From contig CASEMX010000014.1 of NCBI GenBank assembly GCA_949289155.1, positions 17,721 to 81,720 of the forward strand: a stretch of DNA of 64,000 nucleotides, read 5' to 3'. The DNA is from an uncultured Parabacteroides sp. GTDB lineage: Bacteria > Bacteroidota > Bacteroidia > Bacteroidales > Tannerellaceae. Made by a program: the position numbers and the translations under genes. The notes beneath the pieces are model-generated. The model worked only from the letters and a program-made list of their open reading frames with translations. It ran no database searches and had not been told where the DNA came from. Below, one piece after another: positions 25,201 through 34,017 of the stretch (its first letter is position 1; each line of letters begins with the position of its first letter).

Positions 25201-26815
25201 CCAAAATCCGTCGCGGTTGCTGCATGGCTTTCCGTAATAGACCGGTATATTTATGATTCCCTTTTTCGAGCCACTCGTTTATCTTTCGGAACACAATATT
25301 CTTCTGCCCTTTTGTCGGACGAAGCAAAATAGCACAAAGAGCCGGACTTAATGTCAATGCTACTACCGTAGAAAGGATTACTGATACCGCAATCGTAATG
25401 GAGAACTGGCGGTACAACTGCCCCGTGATACCACTTAAAAAACTTACCGGAACGAATACTGCCGCCAATACCATTGAGGTGGCAATTAAAGCACCTGTCA
25501 ATTCTTTCATTGCGCGGTGCGTTGCCTCTCGTGGGGAAATATCTTCTTCATTAATAATACGCTCTACATTCTCGACGACCACAATCGCATCATCCACCAC
25601 AATACCGATAGCCAATACCAAACCTAAAAGGGTCAGGGTATTTAATGAGAAGCCCATGATGAGCATGAAACCGAATGTACCAATCAACGAAATAGGTACG
25701 GCTATTGTCGGAATCAACGCCGCACGCCAATTCTGGAGAGAAAGGAATACTACCAATATCACAAGGAAAAGGGCTTCGAACAGTGTCTTATACACTTCAT
25801 GCACGGATTGAGAGATGTATTCAGTCATGTCGAACGGGAAGTTGTACTCCAATCCTTCAGGGAAGTTCTTGCTGACCTCCTGCATCACATTGCGTACATT
25901 CTCGGCTACTTCCAAGGCATTCGCTCCCGGAAGCATATAGATCGCCAAGATAGCTGCATTCTTTCCATTGATGCCACTCTCGGTATTATATGATGAGGCC
26001 TCCAAGGAAACACGTGCCACATCACGCATTCTTACTATCGAACCGTCTGAATTGGCACGGATTACAATATTCTCAAACTCTTCGACCGTAGAAAGACGCC
26101 CCGATGCCGTCACAGGAAGTGTTACATCTACATCGATAATAGGTTGCTGGCCAAACGCACCTGCCGCTGACTCGCGGTTCTGGTCCTTCAAGGCATCTTG
26201 CAAGTCTTTTACGGTCAATCCCATCGTAGCCAAGCGGTCGGGATATACCCAAATCTGCATACCGTAATAACGGCTACCGACGTTCGATACTCGTCCAACT
26301 CCCGGAATACGTCTTACAACGTCCAATACGTTAATTGTCGCGAAGTTACTTAGATATATCTCATCGAACTTAGGGTCGTCGGACATCAACGTAAGTGTCA
26401 TCAACTGACTCGGTGATTGTTTCTCTATGGAAATACCATTCTGGATAACCTCTGCCGGAAGACGGCTCTCTGCCAACTTCACACGGTTCTGTATCTCTAC
26501 TGCTGCCAAATCAGGATTGGATGAGACATCGAATGTAACCGTAATCGTCAAGTTTCCGGAGTTCGAACAGTTACTTTGCATATAAAGCATCCCCGGCGTA
26601 CCATTCAATTCCTGTTCGATTGGTGTCGCCACAGCTTGCGAAACCGTCAATGCATTTGCTCCCGGATAAGATGCGCTCACCTTCACTACCGGCGGAGTAA
26701 TCTGCGGATATTGTTCGATAGGCAGCATCACCAGTCCGATGAAACCTACCAAGACTATCAGCACAGAAATGACCGTCGAGAATACGGGACGATCTATAAA
26801 AAATCCTGCTCTCAT
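22295..26815 (-). CDS. RND multidrug efflux pump fused to a NodT/OprM-type outer-membrane factor
   Basis: One uninterrupted frame of 1506 codons. Residues 1-1044 are a full HAE1/AcrB-type RND pump: RPVFSTVISVLIVLVG start, the VDD pair of TM4 (GIVVDDAIVVVENVERI), 12 membrane helices and two periplasmic loops. Residues 1045-1506 are a full outer-membrane factor: KKISPKKFLPFILILAF, then lipobox FSSC (Cys1069), then two OEP repeats with RRPDIRQAEMALREANARVGVA. Both parts have the normal length of separate proteins, and the junction falls where an OMF ATG would be (ATA at 23681-23683). No internal ATG was found near the junction. It is coupled to the adaptor gene upstream (1-bp gap). A sequencing error hiding a stop or ATG is the main alternative. 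Confidence 0.9.
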   Translation of the reverse strand: MRAGFFIDRPVFSTVISVLIVLVGFIGLVMLPIEQYPQITPPVVKVSASYPGANALTVSQAVATPIEQELNGTPGMLYMQSNCSNSGNLTITVTFDVSSNPDLAAVEIQNRVKLAESRLPAEVIQNGISIEKQSPSQLMTLTLMSDDPKFDEIYLSNFATINVLDVVRRIPGVGRVSNVGSRYYGMQIWVYPDRLATMGLTVKDLQDALKDQNRESAAGAFGQQPIIDVDVTLPVTASGRLSTVEEFENIVIRANSDGSIVRMRDVARVSLEASSYNTESGINGKNAAILAIYMLPGANALEVAENVRNVMQEVSKNFPEGLEYNFPFDMTEYISQSVHEVYKTLFEALFLVILVVFLSLQNWRAALIPTIAVPISLIGTFGFMLIMGFSLNTLTLLGLVLAIGIVVDDAIVVVENVERIINEEDISPREATHRAMKELTGALIATSMVLAAVFVPVSFLSGITGQLYRQFSITIAVSVILSTVVALTLSPALCAILLRPTKGQKNIVFRKINEWLEKGNHKYTGLLRKAMQQPRRILAGFGMVIVVIFVLNRVLPTSFIPEEDQGFFTVELELPEGATLERTRTVTNRMIDFLMEQPAVAYVQNVTGSSSRLGTSQNRATLTVILKPWEERKGGDMGVADVMEAVRKELYYYPEAKGYVNRPPVIPGLGESGGLEMQLEARGEATWDDLVQATDTFLYYASQAPELQNISSALQAEIPQIYFDVDRDRAKFLGIPVADIFSTMKAYLGSVYVNDFNMFNRIYRVYIQAEAPYRASRESLGLFFVRAKNGSMVPLTALGTTKYTTGPGTIKRFNMFSTAPINAVAASGYSTGEAMAAMERIVQEHLPDNIALEWSGLSYQEKQAGGQTGMILALVFLFVFLFLAAQYESWIVPIAVLLSLPIAALGAYLGIWITGLENDVYFQIGLVTLIGLAAKNAILIVEFAKVQVDNGVDAVQAAIHAAQMRFRPILMTSLAFILGMLPMVLASGPGSASRHSIGTGIFFGMLVAISAGIVMVPFFFVLIYKIKKGLKLDKVSRYRPNIDKIKKISPKKFLPFILILAFALSFSSCKLGKEYARPDLNLPETIDGTTTDTTSVSDITWQSLYRDTVLQGLINRALENNKDMKIAAAKIKEMMAAKRINFSRLFPSLGANLHGETEVTNYGGSDNRSADPEFGAKLRLNWELDLWGNIRWANEADIAAYMQSVEAQRALKLTIIAGVAAGYYELCALDEELSIVRQTLDARREGVRLAKLRYEGGLTSETAYNQALVELARTETLIPDLERQIKIKESDLALLLGDYSHPIQRGQGLADQHLPEALPAGLPSSLIERRPDIRQAEMALREANARVGVAYTDLFPKISLTGTFGLESDDLGNFLKSPYWLPVADLVQPLFAMGRNKAKLKVAKAQYEQELHSYEKTVIEAFKEVNDAIVSVRKAREVRQSQAKLEAAARKYLELAQLQYINGVTNYMDVLDAQREFLSAQISLNSAVCNELLSVVYLYRALGGGY

Positions 26816-26816
26816 C

Positions 26817-27989
26817 TTATTCCTCCTCTTTTTCTCTTAATGCTTGAATCGCTTTCTCGTCGCTTGATAGGATAGGCTGTACCTTCACGTTCGGTTCCAA
26901 CTTATGATAACCTTCGATGACTACTCGTTCGTTTTCGCCTAATCCGCGTTCAATCACTACCGAGTTTTCTATTTCCGGACCGATTTGTACGAAACGCTTT
27001 TCTGCGACATCATCTCTTCTTAATACGTAGATAAATGCACCACCGCCTTCAATCGATATGGCTTTGCGAGGAATTACAATCGCCCGTTCACGTACATCCA
27101 ACAGGAGTTTGACACGCGTCGATTGTCCCGGCAGCAGCTTACGGTTCGGATTCGGAAGAATTGCTCGGACAGTAAAGGTTCCGGTATTCGGATCGACCGA
27201 TGGGTCTGCGAAATCGACTACTCCCTTTACCGGATATTCTGAATTATCCGCCAATGTAACCGATACCGTCGGCTGCCAAGAACGGGTTGTGTCCTGCACG
27301 CCGAACTTCACATTCCGTCGCTCCGCACGCAGATAGTCCAAGGCCGTCATCTTGAAGTCCACATCGACCGTGTCACTCTTTACGACTACGGCCAACTTCG
27401 AGTTCGCACCCGGTCCTACTAACGTACCGATATCCACTAATCGTTCACTGATATATCCTGATATAGGAGAGGTTACTTGCGTATAGCTCAGTTCCAGTTC
27501 CGCCTGTTCCAAGTCCGCCTTGCTCATTGCCACATCCGCTTCGGCATTCTCTTTTGCAGCAATCGCATTGTCCAAATCCAGCTGGCTGGCGGCATGTTGT
27601 TCGTACAAAGGAGCCAGACGTTCCACATCGCGTGCCGACTTCGCTGCTTGTACCTCATTCTTGCGGAGTTGTGCTTTTGCCTTTTCTACTTTGGCTTTAT
27701 AGACGGCCGGGCTGATAATGAATAGCGGGTCACCCTGTTCTACCCGTTTGCCCTCTTCAAACATCATCTTTTCCAGATACCCTTCTACGCGGGCATGGAT
27801 TTCGACCGTACTCTCTGCCCGTATCGTTCCCACATACTCGCCATATATCTGGACATCCTTCTTTATGGGTTTCTCTACAATCACGATAGGCAACAGCGGC
27901 TCTTCCTTTTTCTTACAGCCTGTTACCAGCAAACCACAACACAAACAAACACATGTCAGCCATGTCGTACTTTTACTCATACTCTGCAT
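26817..27989 (-). CDS. RND efflux periplasmic adaptor (MFP, AcrA-like lipoprotein)
   Basis: This adaptor of about 390 residues bridges the RND pump and the outer-membrane channel encoded downstream. Seen: a signal peptide ending in lipobox LVTGC (Cys25), a barrel-sandwich half (TVEIHARVEGYLEKMMFEEGKRVEQGDPLFII), an alpha-hairpin of about 70 residues (AKVEKAKAQLRKNEVQAAKSARDVERL ... AKADLEQAELELSYTQVTSPISGYI), then beta-barrel and membrane-proximal domains. The ATG at 27989 (MQSMSKS; 27980 also possible) fits the signal peptide; the frame further upstream to 28214 has no signal character. A TATCTTTA box on the minus strand at 28110-28117 may be the promoter. The drug spectrum cannot be predicted; no regulator gene is adjacent. 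Confidence 0.92.
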   Translation of the reverse strand: MQSMSKSTTWLTCVCLCCGLLVTGCKKKEEPLLPIVIVEKPIKKDVQIYGEYVGTIRAESTVEIHARVEGYLEKMMFEEGKRVEQGDPLFIISPAVYKAKVEKAKAQLRKNEVQAAKSARDVERLAPLYEQHAASQLDLDNAIAAKENAEADVAMSKADLEQAELELSYTQVTSPISGYISERLVDIGTLVGPGANSKLAVVVKSDTVDVDFKMTALDYLRAERRNVKFGVQDTTRSWQPTVSVTLADNSEYPVKGVVDFADPSVDPNTGTFTVRAILPNPNRKLLPGQSTRVKLLLDVRERAIVIPRKAISIEGGGAFIYVLRRDDVAEKRFVQIGPEIENSVVIERGLGENERVVIEGYHKLEPNVKVQPILSSDEKAIQALREKEEE

Positions 27990-28109
27990 TGACTTTCTAC
28001 CTATGGTTAATACTTTACTAATTCGCTTCGAATATAGAAATAATCGTTCCAAAATCATACTCTTGCTATTAAATTTCGTTATTAGTTTAATGCTTAAGGA
28101 AATAGCGTG

Positions 28110-28117
28110 TAAAGATA
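28110..28117 (-). promoter_or_regulatory. Candidate -7 box of the RND efflux operon
   Basis: The minus strand reads TATCTTTA, one change from TAnnTTTG, giving a leader of about 115 nt. Confidence 0.4.
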
Positions 28118-28199
28118 GGTATTTATTTCTATATCCTTCACATCCTTGCTGAGGAATAATTCTACACAACTTTGTAGAACCGCCACATTCAGAGGCAAC

Positions 28200-28229
28200 A
28201 AAAAGAGACGTCATGTCGCATGACGCCTC
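28200..28229 (-). terminator. Leftward hairpin terminator between rnpB and the efflux operon
   Basis: An 11-bp stem with one mismatch (28205-28215 with 28219-28229) has a 3-base loop. Read leftward it is followed by a T-run, so it would stop rnpB read-through before the efflux promoter. Confidence 0.6.
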
Positions 28230-28385
28230 TGCTAAAATAGTTCATAATTAATTACTTAATATTTGTCCTGCTAAGCTATCCTAAGAAGTTACACAACGGA
28301 CAAATAGCGTATTAGTAAAATAGAGAAACAAACATTTTATTTAATCAATATCAATTCTATAATATCCTTCGTAATAAAAAGAAAA

Positions 28386-28744
28386 CGCAGTCTGCCTATA
28401 AGCCGGGTTCTGTACTCATGGCGGTGCATGAGCGTCTGCCATTTATCTACGTTTATCGTCGCCGATAAACTCCAGCGGTCTACCCCCCAGCATCGGACGA
28501 GCAGCCCTACATGCGCTGGTGTACATGACCTTACAACCCATAAGGCGTACGGCATCCTTTGTCACCAAAAGACCCGGTGAGCTCTTACCTCACCTTTTCA
28601 CCCTTACCGGAACACATCCGGCGGTTATTTTCTGTTACGCTACTCAAACCTCGCGGCCTGCTTCCCGTTAAGAAATATGGTGCTCTGTGTTGCCCGGACT
28701 TTCCTCTCATCTCATAGAGACAAGCGGCAGACCGGCAGACTGCG
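28386..28744 (-). ncRNA. rnpB: RNase P RNA
   Basis: This is the catalytic RNA of RNase P, which trims tRNA 5' ends. On the minus strand the 359-nt region begins CGCAGTCTGCC and ends with its exact complement GGCAGACTGCG, the outer P1 helix. Next to the 5' side is the universal GAGGAAAGTCCGGGC, and near the 3' end is the matching AGAACCCGGCTTATAG. The CCGCTGGAGTTTATCGGCGACGATAAA-type region and the GGTAAGGGTGAAAAGGTG block also fit bacterial type A RNA. It has its own -7 box (28751-28758) and a T-rich sequence after P1. A frame crossing it (28337-28555) is not a gene. Confidence 0.97.
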
Positions 28745-28750
28745 TGGGCG

Positions 28751-28758
28751 CAAAGATA
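28751..28758 (-). promoter_or_regulatory. -7 box of rnpB
   Basis: The minus strand reads TATCTTTG, exact consensus, 7 bases before the mature RNA 5' end and just after the metallopeptidase stop codon. Confidence 0.7.
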
Positions 28759-28768
28759 CGACTTTTCT

Positions 28769-29452
28769 TTATTCGTCGCGGCTTCCGCCTAAGAAAATCA
28801 TGATATAATACAGCAACGTTGCCAACGAACCTAACGCAGCGACTACGTAGGTATAAGCGGCTGATTTCAATGCATCTTCTGCCTTATCGTGCGTGAATAC
28901 GTTCGTGATTCCGGCACGGCTCAGCCATACCAATGCCCGCTGGCTTGCGTTAATCTCGACCGGCAATGTGATGAAACTGAACAGCGTGGTCGAGGCAAAC
29001 AGGATGATGCCGAACAGCATCAACTGCGGGAACGTATGCAGAAGCAACATTCCACCCAGCAACACCCACATCATAATGTTTGAAGCGAAGTTGACTACCG
29101 GCACAAGCGCCGAGCGCATCTTCAGCGGCGCATAGGCATGAGCGTGCTGGACGGCGTGCCCGCATTCGTGGGCAGCAACGGCGGCTGCCGCGATACTATT
29201 GCTTGCATATACGCTTTCGCTTAGATTGACAGTTTTGTTCAACGGATTGTAATGGTCAGTCAGATGACCGGGCGTGCAAGTTACTTTTACATCGTAAATG
29301 CCGTTGTCTTGCAGCATCTTTTCGGCCACCTCGCGGCCTGTCATTCCATTGGGTAAGGGGATTTGAGAATACATCTCGAATTTGCGCTGGAGACGGTTCG
29401 ATACCATCCAGCTTAATAAGGCAAAGCCTATAAAAATAATCCAATACAACAT
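28769..29452 (-). CDS. Zinc metallopeptidase, YugP-like membrane protein
   Basis: The 227-residue integral membrane protein has an N-terminal helix (about 2-20), the metalloprotease motif HECGH (95-99) in AVAAHECGHAVQHAHAYAP and later hydrophobic helices (about 117-150 and 200-220). This is the YugP/Zn_peptidase_2 family, predicted inner-membrane zinc proteases of unknown substrate. Length and start are usual. The stop codon lies about 10 bases upstream of the rnpB promoter box, so RNase P transcription may partly depend on or avoid read-through from here. Confidence 0.88.
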   Translation of the reverse strand: MLYWIIFIGFALLSWMVSNRLQRKFEMYSQIPLPNGMTGREVAEKMLQDNGIYDVKVTCTPGHLTDHYNPLNKTVNLSESVYASNSIAAAAVAAHECGHAVQHAHAYAPLKMRSALVPVVNFASNIMMWVLLGGMLLLHTFPQLMLFGIILFASTTLFSFITLPVEINASQRALVWLSRAGITNVFTHDKAEDALKSAAYTYVVAALGSLATLLYYIMIFLGGSRDE

Positions 29453-29597
29453 ATTTAAATTACTATATATAAATAATTACGCGCCAAATATAGAACAATT
29501 TCCCGACCGGCAATAAATATTCATCGCTAATATAACTTAAAAACAGATAACTGTACGAAAGGAAACCAGATTTCTCCCTTCTTGGAATATGTCTGCC

Positions 29598-29690
29598 AAG
29601 GGTCATAATGACTGTTGGTCAAGGGTCATAATGACCCTTGATTAAGGGTATCTGATACTGTTGATAAAGGGTCACTGTGCCCCTTCATTA
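29598..29690. repeat. Four 23-bp units with AAGGGTCAT palindromes
   Basis: AAGGG starts at 29598, 29621, 29644 and 29667, period 23. The second unit holds the near-perfect palindrome AAGGGTCATAATGACCCTT; the others are partial. The array lies between the start of the metallopeptidase and the end of the PurF-type gene, so it may end the latter's transcript. Confidence 0.65.
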
Positions 29691-29727
29691 TACCCATTTT
29701 TCATCTATTATATATAATATGGTAGGA

Positions 29728-31614
29728 TTAGTGCTTTGCACGAACGGACTCGATATAGTCGATAAAGGCGCGGTTGACACACTTGACTCCGCCAGCCGTC
29801 GGGTAATCTCCGCTGAAATACCAGTCGCCGGTATGCTGGGGGCAGACCTTATGGAGCGCATTGAGCGTTTGATAGACAATCTCGACTTGCGCCTGCGTCC
29901 CCGGAGGCGTCAACAGCTGTACTATCTTAGCCGAGATTTCCTCGTCGGTGAAGGGGGCGTAGATATCCTTCACATAGTTTACCATCTGCTCCTTCGGCAG
30001 TCCGACCTGCGCCTTCGACTTGCGGTAGGCTTCGTCGATAATCTCCTTCCAGCCCCGCTCTTCCAGCAATGCCATTGCCGCCTTAAAAGCGATGAACTGC
30101 TCCATGCTTGCCATGTCGATGCCGTAGTAATCGGGATAGCGCACCTGCGGAGACGACGAGACGATGACAATCTTCTTTGGATGAAGTCGGTCGAGTATGC
30201 CGATGATGCTCTGTTTCAACGTAGTGCCTCGCACAATACTGTCGTCTATGATAACCAGATTATCCTCGTAAGGTGTCAGGCTGCCATACGTGATGTCGTA
30301 AACGTGCGCGGCAAGGTCGTTGCGCGTGTTGCCTTCGGCGATGAACGTGCGCAGTTTGATGTCCTTGATTGCGACCTTCTCGAAGCGGATGCGGCGGGAA
30401 AGAATACGTTCCAATTCGCCGCGTTCCCAGTTCTCCCCTAACGACTCGATAAGGGCTATCTTCTGCTGGTTCAAATACTCTTCAAAGCCCTCCAACATGC
30501 CGTAGAAGGCAACCTCTGCAGTATTCGGGATGAAAGAGAATACGGTATGTTCCAAGTCATTGTCTATCTTCTGCAAGACAGGCTCGACCAGACATTTTCC
30601 CAGATGTTTTCGTTCCTGATAGATATCGGTATCACTGCCTCGGCTGAAATAAATCCGTTCGAAGGAGCAGGCCTTCTTCTGTTGCGGCGCATTGATTTGC
30701 TCAAGGCGCATGGCTCCCTGTTTGTTCAACAGCAATGCCTCGCCCGGTTGGAGTTCATGTACCTGCTCTGCCGATACATTCAAGACCGTCTGAATGACGG
30801 GGCGCTCGGATGCAACGACGACAATCTCATCATCTTTATACCAGAATCCGGGGCGTATTCCCCAAGGGTCGCGCACGGCAAAAGCCTCACCGCTCCCGGT
30901 CAGTCCGCAGATGACATATCCTCCGTCCCATGCCGGTGAGGAGCTCTTCAACACATTGGCCAAGTCGATGCGCTCTTCGATAAAGTGCGTGATATCCATC
31001 CCTTGCAACTCCTCCGACTTTGCCACGTTGTACAGTCGTTCCACCTCGCGGTCCAAGCGATGTCCTACCTGTTCGAGCATGATGTACGTATCGGCATACT
31101 TCCGCGGATGCTGCCCTTGGGCAGTGATGTCTTCGAATATTTCATCGACGTTGGTCAGGTTGAAGTTCCCGCACAAGGCAAGATTCTTAGCGCGCCAATT
31201 GTTCCTTCGGAGAAAAGGATGCACGTACGAGATACCGCTCTTGCCGGTCGTCGAATAACGGAGATGTCCCATGTAAAGCTCTCCGGCGAAGGGCAGGCAC
31301 TGTGCTGCATAACATGCATCGTGCAGCTGCTCTGCGGTTAAATCCTTGAAGTGTTCATGTACATTGGCGAAGATTTCAGTGATGGCTCCGGCTCCTAACG
31401 CTCGCTCACGGAACATATATTCCTCACCGGCATTGGCCTGCAACTTCACACAGGCAAGCCCTGCGGCCTCTTGTCCCCGATTGTGTTGCTTCTCCATCAA
31501 GAGGTAGAGCTTATTCAGACCATACATCCAAGTTCCATACTTCTCTTCGTAATACGGCAGCGGTTTCAGCAATCGAATCATTGCCACACCGCATTCATGC
31601 TTTAACGGTTCCAT
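29728..31614 (-). CDS. PurF-type amidophosphoribosyltransferase / class II glutamine amidotransferase
   Basis: The 628-residue protein joins an N-terminal Ntn glutaminase domain and a phosphoribosyltransferase domain, the layout of PurF, which makes phosphoribosylamine from PRPP and glutamine in purine synthesis. The glutaminase nucleophile would be Cys8 in MEPLKHE-CGVAM, exposed after removal of a 7-residue propeptide. QHNRGQEAAGL and GHLRYSTTG are typical glutaminase blocks, and VIIDDSIVRGTT is the PRPP loop. It is about 130 residues longer than classical PurF (470-510), including a C-terminal extension, and may be a second, Bacteroidales-specific paralogue; the exact reaction is therefore inferred. 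It diverges from dapF. Confidence 0.85.
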   Translation of the reverse strand: MEPLKHECGVAMIRLLKPLPYYEEKYGTWMYGLNKLYLLMEKQHNRGQEAAGLACVKLQANAGEEYMFRERALGAGAITEIFANVHEHFKDLTAEQLHDACYAAQCLPFAGELYMGHLRYSTTGKSGISYVHPFLRRNNWRAKNLALCGNFNLTNVDEIFEDITAQGQHPRKYADTYIMLEQVGHRLDREVERLYNVAKSEELQGMDITHFIEERIDLANVLKSSSPAWDGGYVICGLTGSGEAFAVRDPWGIRPGFWYKDDEIVVVASERPVIQTVLNVSAEQVHELQPGEALLLNKQGAMRLEQINAPQQKKACSFERIYFSRGSDTDIYQERKHLGKCLVEPVLQKIDNDLEHTVFSFIPNTAEVAFYGMLEGFEEYLNQQKIALIESLGENWERGELERILSRRIRFEKVAIKDIKLRTFIAEGNTRNDLAAHVYDITYGSLTPYEDNLVIIDDSIVRGTTLKQSIIGILDRLHPKKIVIVSSSPQVRYPDYYGIDMASMEQFIAFKAAMALLEERGWKEIIDEAYRKSKAQVGLPKEQMVNYVKDIYAPFTDEEISAKIVQLLTPPGTQAQVEIVYQTLNALHKVCPQHTGDWYFSGDYPTAGGVKCVNRAFIDYIESVRAKH

Positions 31615-31647
31615 AGTGATTTCTAATCTTAATCCTGATTCAGCTTA

Positions 31648-31655
31648 CAAAATAA
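31648..31655 (-). promoter_or_regulatory. -7 box of the PurF-type gene
   Basis: The minus strand reads TTATTTTG, one change from TAnnTTTG, 33 bases before the ATG. Confidence 0.45.
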
Positions 31656-31863
31656 CAACATTTCACCCATACGCCGGATAAGCTGCATCGTTAAAATCTA
31701 CTTTTTATCTATTTCTTTCGATATGAAATGTGATTCGATGCATTTGCTTTCATATTAATATATAATAGTTAGATAATGCTATGAATCGAAAGAATTCCGC
31801 TCCTTGCTACGATTTTTAAGAGATTCTGCTCATTCGTTTCTTTGATTAACGATATCAATTTCC

Positions 31864-31871
31864 TATTTTTG
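31864..31871 (+). promoter_or_regulatory. -7 box of the dapF-dapL operon
   Basis: TATTTTTG, exact TAnnTTTG, about 75 bases before the dapF ATG. Confidence 0.55.
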
Positions 31872-31947
31872 CCGACAAAGTGAAAAAGATTGGTAACTTA
31901 TATTAGATAAAAAGAAAGTAAATAATCATATATCATTGCTTTTTTAT

Positions 31948-32760
31948 ATGAAAGTTCAATTTTTGAAAATGCAAGGCGCAGGCAACGACTATATCTATGT
32001 CAATGAAATGGAGTATCCCATTGCTTGCCCGGAGAAAGCCGCTATCGAATGGAGCTGTCCGCATACCGGGATAGGAAGCGATGGCTTGGTACTTATAGGT
32101 TCCTCCGATAAAGCCGATTTCCGTATGCGTATCTTCAATGCGGATGGTTCCGAAGCAAAGATGTGTGGCAATGCCAGCCGTTGTATTGGCAAATACCTCT
32201 ACGAACAAAAGCTTACGGACAAGACCACCATCACCTTGGAAACACTCTCCGGAATTAAGACGTTGCTTCTGCATCCGGATAACCAATGTCGGGTCAATTC
32301 CGTAACGGTCGATATGGGAATCCCGCAAGATATCCACTCCGTCGATTTAGGAGAGGGGTATCCTTATACAAAAGGCATTGCTGTATCGATGGGGAATCCG
32401 CATTTGGTTATCTTTGTCGAGGATATTAATAGGGTGGACGTAGCCCAAGCAGGAGCATTGCTCGAACAGCATCCACTGTTTCCCGACCGCGTCAATGTAG
32501 AGTTTGCCGAGATAAAGGATTCGGGACATATCCGGATGCGTGTCTGGGAACGGGGTTCAGGCATTACACAAGCTTGCGGAACAGGAGCTTGTGCGACTGC
32601 AGTGGCGGCTGCTTTCACCGGACAATGCAAGCGGGAAACGGATATCCAGATGGATGGCGGGACGTTGCATATCCATTGGGATGACCGGACACTCTACATG
32701 ACCGGCCCGGCAATCACGGTATTTGAAGGGAGCATTGAATATAACGAAATAACACAATAA
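31948..32760 (+). CDS. dapF: Diaminopimelate epimerase
   Basis: DapF converts LL- to meso-diaminopimelate for lysine and peptidoglycan. The 270-residue protein carries the two catalytic cysteines in their usual settings: Cys73 in [16 protein letters not shown] and Cys210 in [28 protein letters not shown] is the family's N-terminal signature, which fixes the start at ATG 31948 rather than the TTG at 31936. dapL follows 15 bp later; together they complete the DapL-type lysine branch, in which the LL-DAP made by DapL is epimerised by DapF. Confidence 0.96.
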   Translation: MKVQFLKMQGAGNDYIYVNEMEYPIACPEKAAIEWSCPHTGIGSDGLVLIGSSDKADFRMRIFNADGSEAKMCGNASRCIGKYLYEQKLTDKTTITLETLSGIKTLLLHPDNQCRVNSVTVDMGIPQDIHSVDLGEGYPYTKGIAVSMGNPHLVIFVEDINRVDVAQAGALLEQHPLFPDRVNVEFAEIKDSGHIRMRVWERGSGITQACGTGACATAVAAAFTGQCKRETDIQMDGGTLHIHWDDRTLYMTGPAITVFEGSIEYNEITQ

Positions 32761-32775
32761 CAAAATAAAGAGATT

Positions 32776-34002
32776 ATGGCTTTAGTAAACGAACATTTCT
32801 TGAAGTTGCAAGGCAATTACCTATTTGCTGACATCGCAAAGCGCGTGAATGCGTTTAAAGTGACCCATCCGAATGCCGCGCTTATCCGTTTAGGTATCGG
32901 AGATGTGACTCAGCCGCTCCCGCCTGCTTGCATCGAGGCAATGCACCGTGCCGTAGATGAGATGGCAGACGCACGCACTTTCCACGGCTATGGTCCGGAG
33001 CAGGGATATGACTTCCTGATTGAAGCCATTCGGCACGACTTCGCTGCCCGGAGCATCAATCTTAGTCCGGCTGAAATCTTTATCAGCGATGGAGCCAAAA
33101 GCGATACAGGGAATATCGGCGAACTGCTGCGCTGGGATAACAGTATGGCTATCACCGACCCGGTCTATCCGGTCTATGTGGATAGCAATATTATGTGCGG
33201 AAGGTCGGGCGTATTGGAAGAAGATGGGACATGGAGCAACGTCACTTACTTGCCCTGTACTGCAGAGAATCACTTCGTGCCGGCGTTGCCTTCGCATCGT
33301 GTGGACCTTATTTATCTTTGTTATCCGAATAACCCGACAGGGACGACCTTGACCCATGATCAGTTGAAGCAATGGGTCGATTATGCCATTGCCAATGATA
33401 CGTTGATTATTTTCGATGCAGCTTACGAGGCATATATTCAGGAACCGGATGTACCGCATTCGATTTATGAGATACGTGGGGCAAAGAAGGTCGCTATCGA
33501 AATACGCAGTTTCTCAAAGACCGCGGGATTTACCGGCGTGCGCTGCGGATATACTATCGTCCCGAAGGAGGTGACGGCTGCGGATATCAATGGAAAACGC
33601 ATCCCGTTGAATCCTTTGTGGAATCGCCGGCAGTGCACGAAGTTCAACGGCACGAGCTACATTACCCAACGGGGAGCTGAAGCTGTCTATACTCCGCAAG
33701 GACAGAAACAGGTCAAAGAAATCATCGGTTATTATATGGGGAATGCCCGGCTCATGCGCGAGGAACTTACCCAAATGGGATTCGAAGTGTATGGCGGAGT
33801 CAATGCGCCTTATATCTGGCTTCGCGCTCCGAAAGGCATGAGTTCGTGGAAGTTTTTCGACAAATTGCTGTATGAAGTGAATATCGTCAGCACGCCGGGA
33901 ATAGGTTTTGGTCCGAGCGGTGAGGGATATGTCCGCCTGACGGCCTTCGGCAAACATGAAGACTGCATCGAAGCTATGCAGCGTATCCGGAAATGGATGT
34001 AA
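32776..34002 (+). CDS. dapL: LL-diaminopimelate aminotransferase
   Basis: DapL makes LL-diaminopimelate directly from tetrahydrodipicolinate and glutamate with pyridoxal phosphate, bypassing the succinylase route. The 408-residue class I/II aminotransferase shows [15 protein letters not shown] at the N-terminus, [15 protein letters not shown], the substrate/cofactor loop YPNNPTGT, and the PLP-binding Lys248 in [15 protein letters not shown]. These are typical of DapL rather than of aspartate aminotransferases. It is in an operon with dapF. Downstream lie two 42-bp repeat units and a two-way terminator. Confidence 0.96.
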   Translation: MALVNEHFLKLQGNYLFADIAKRVNAFKVTHPNAALIRLGIGDVTQPLPPACIEAMHRAVDEMADARTFHGYGPEQGYDFLIEAIRHDFAARSINLSPAEIFISDGAKSDTGNIGELLRWDNSMAITDPVYPVYVDSNIMCGRSGVLEEDGTWSNVTYLPCTAENHFVPALPSHRVDLIYLCYPNNPTGTTLTHDQLKQWVDYAIANDTLIIFDAAYEAYIQEPDVPHSIYEIRGAKKVAIEIRSFSKTAGFTGVRCGYTIVPKEVTAADINGKRIPLNPLWNRRQCTKFNGTSYITQRGAEAVYTPQGQKQVKEIIGYYMGNARLMREELTQMGFEVYGGVNAPYIWLRAPKGMSSWKFFDKLLYEVNIVSTPGIGFGPSGEGYVRLTAFGKHEDCIEAMQRIRKWM

Positions 34003-34017
34003 AGTTTATGAACCATA

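Larger units (their letters stand above)
27990..28385. other. Gene-free region upstream of the efflux operon
   Basis: These 396 bases hold the leader and candidate promoter of the efflux operon (28110-28117, minus), a hairpin terminator facing left (28200-28229), and AT-rich sequence downstream of rnpB. Confidence 0.6.
31615..31947. other. Gene-free divergent region, purF-like to dapF
   Basis: The AT-rich region of 333 bases holds two divergent -7 boxes (31648-31655 minus, CAAAATAA on the plus strand; 31864-31871 plus). No repeat or RNA structure was recognised. Confidence 0.6.

Noticed and set aside
22295-26815. Treating the RND-OMF frame as two genes by default
   Set aside because: No stop codon or internal ATG exists at the junction in the given sequence, so splitting it would go against what is seen; error remains possible and is noted.
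28337-28555. 72-codon frame on the minus strand
   Set aside because: Lies wholly within RNase P RNA.
29677-30441. 254-codon frame opposite the PurF-type gene
   Set aside because: Antisense shadow; no motif and covers the PRPP loop of the real gene.
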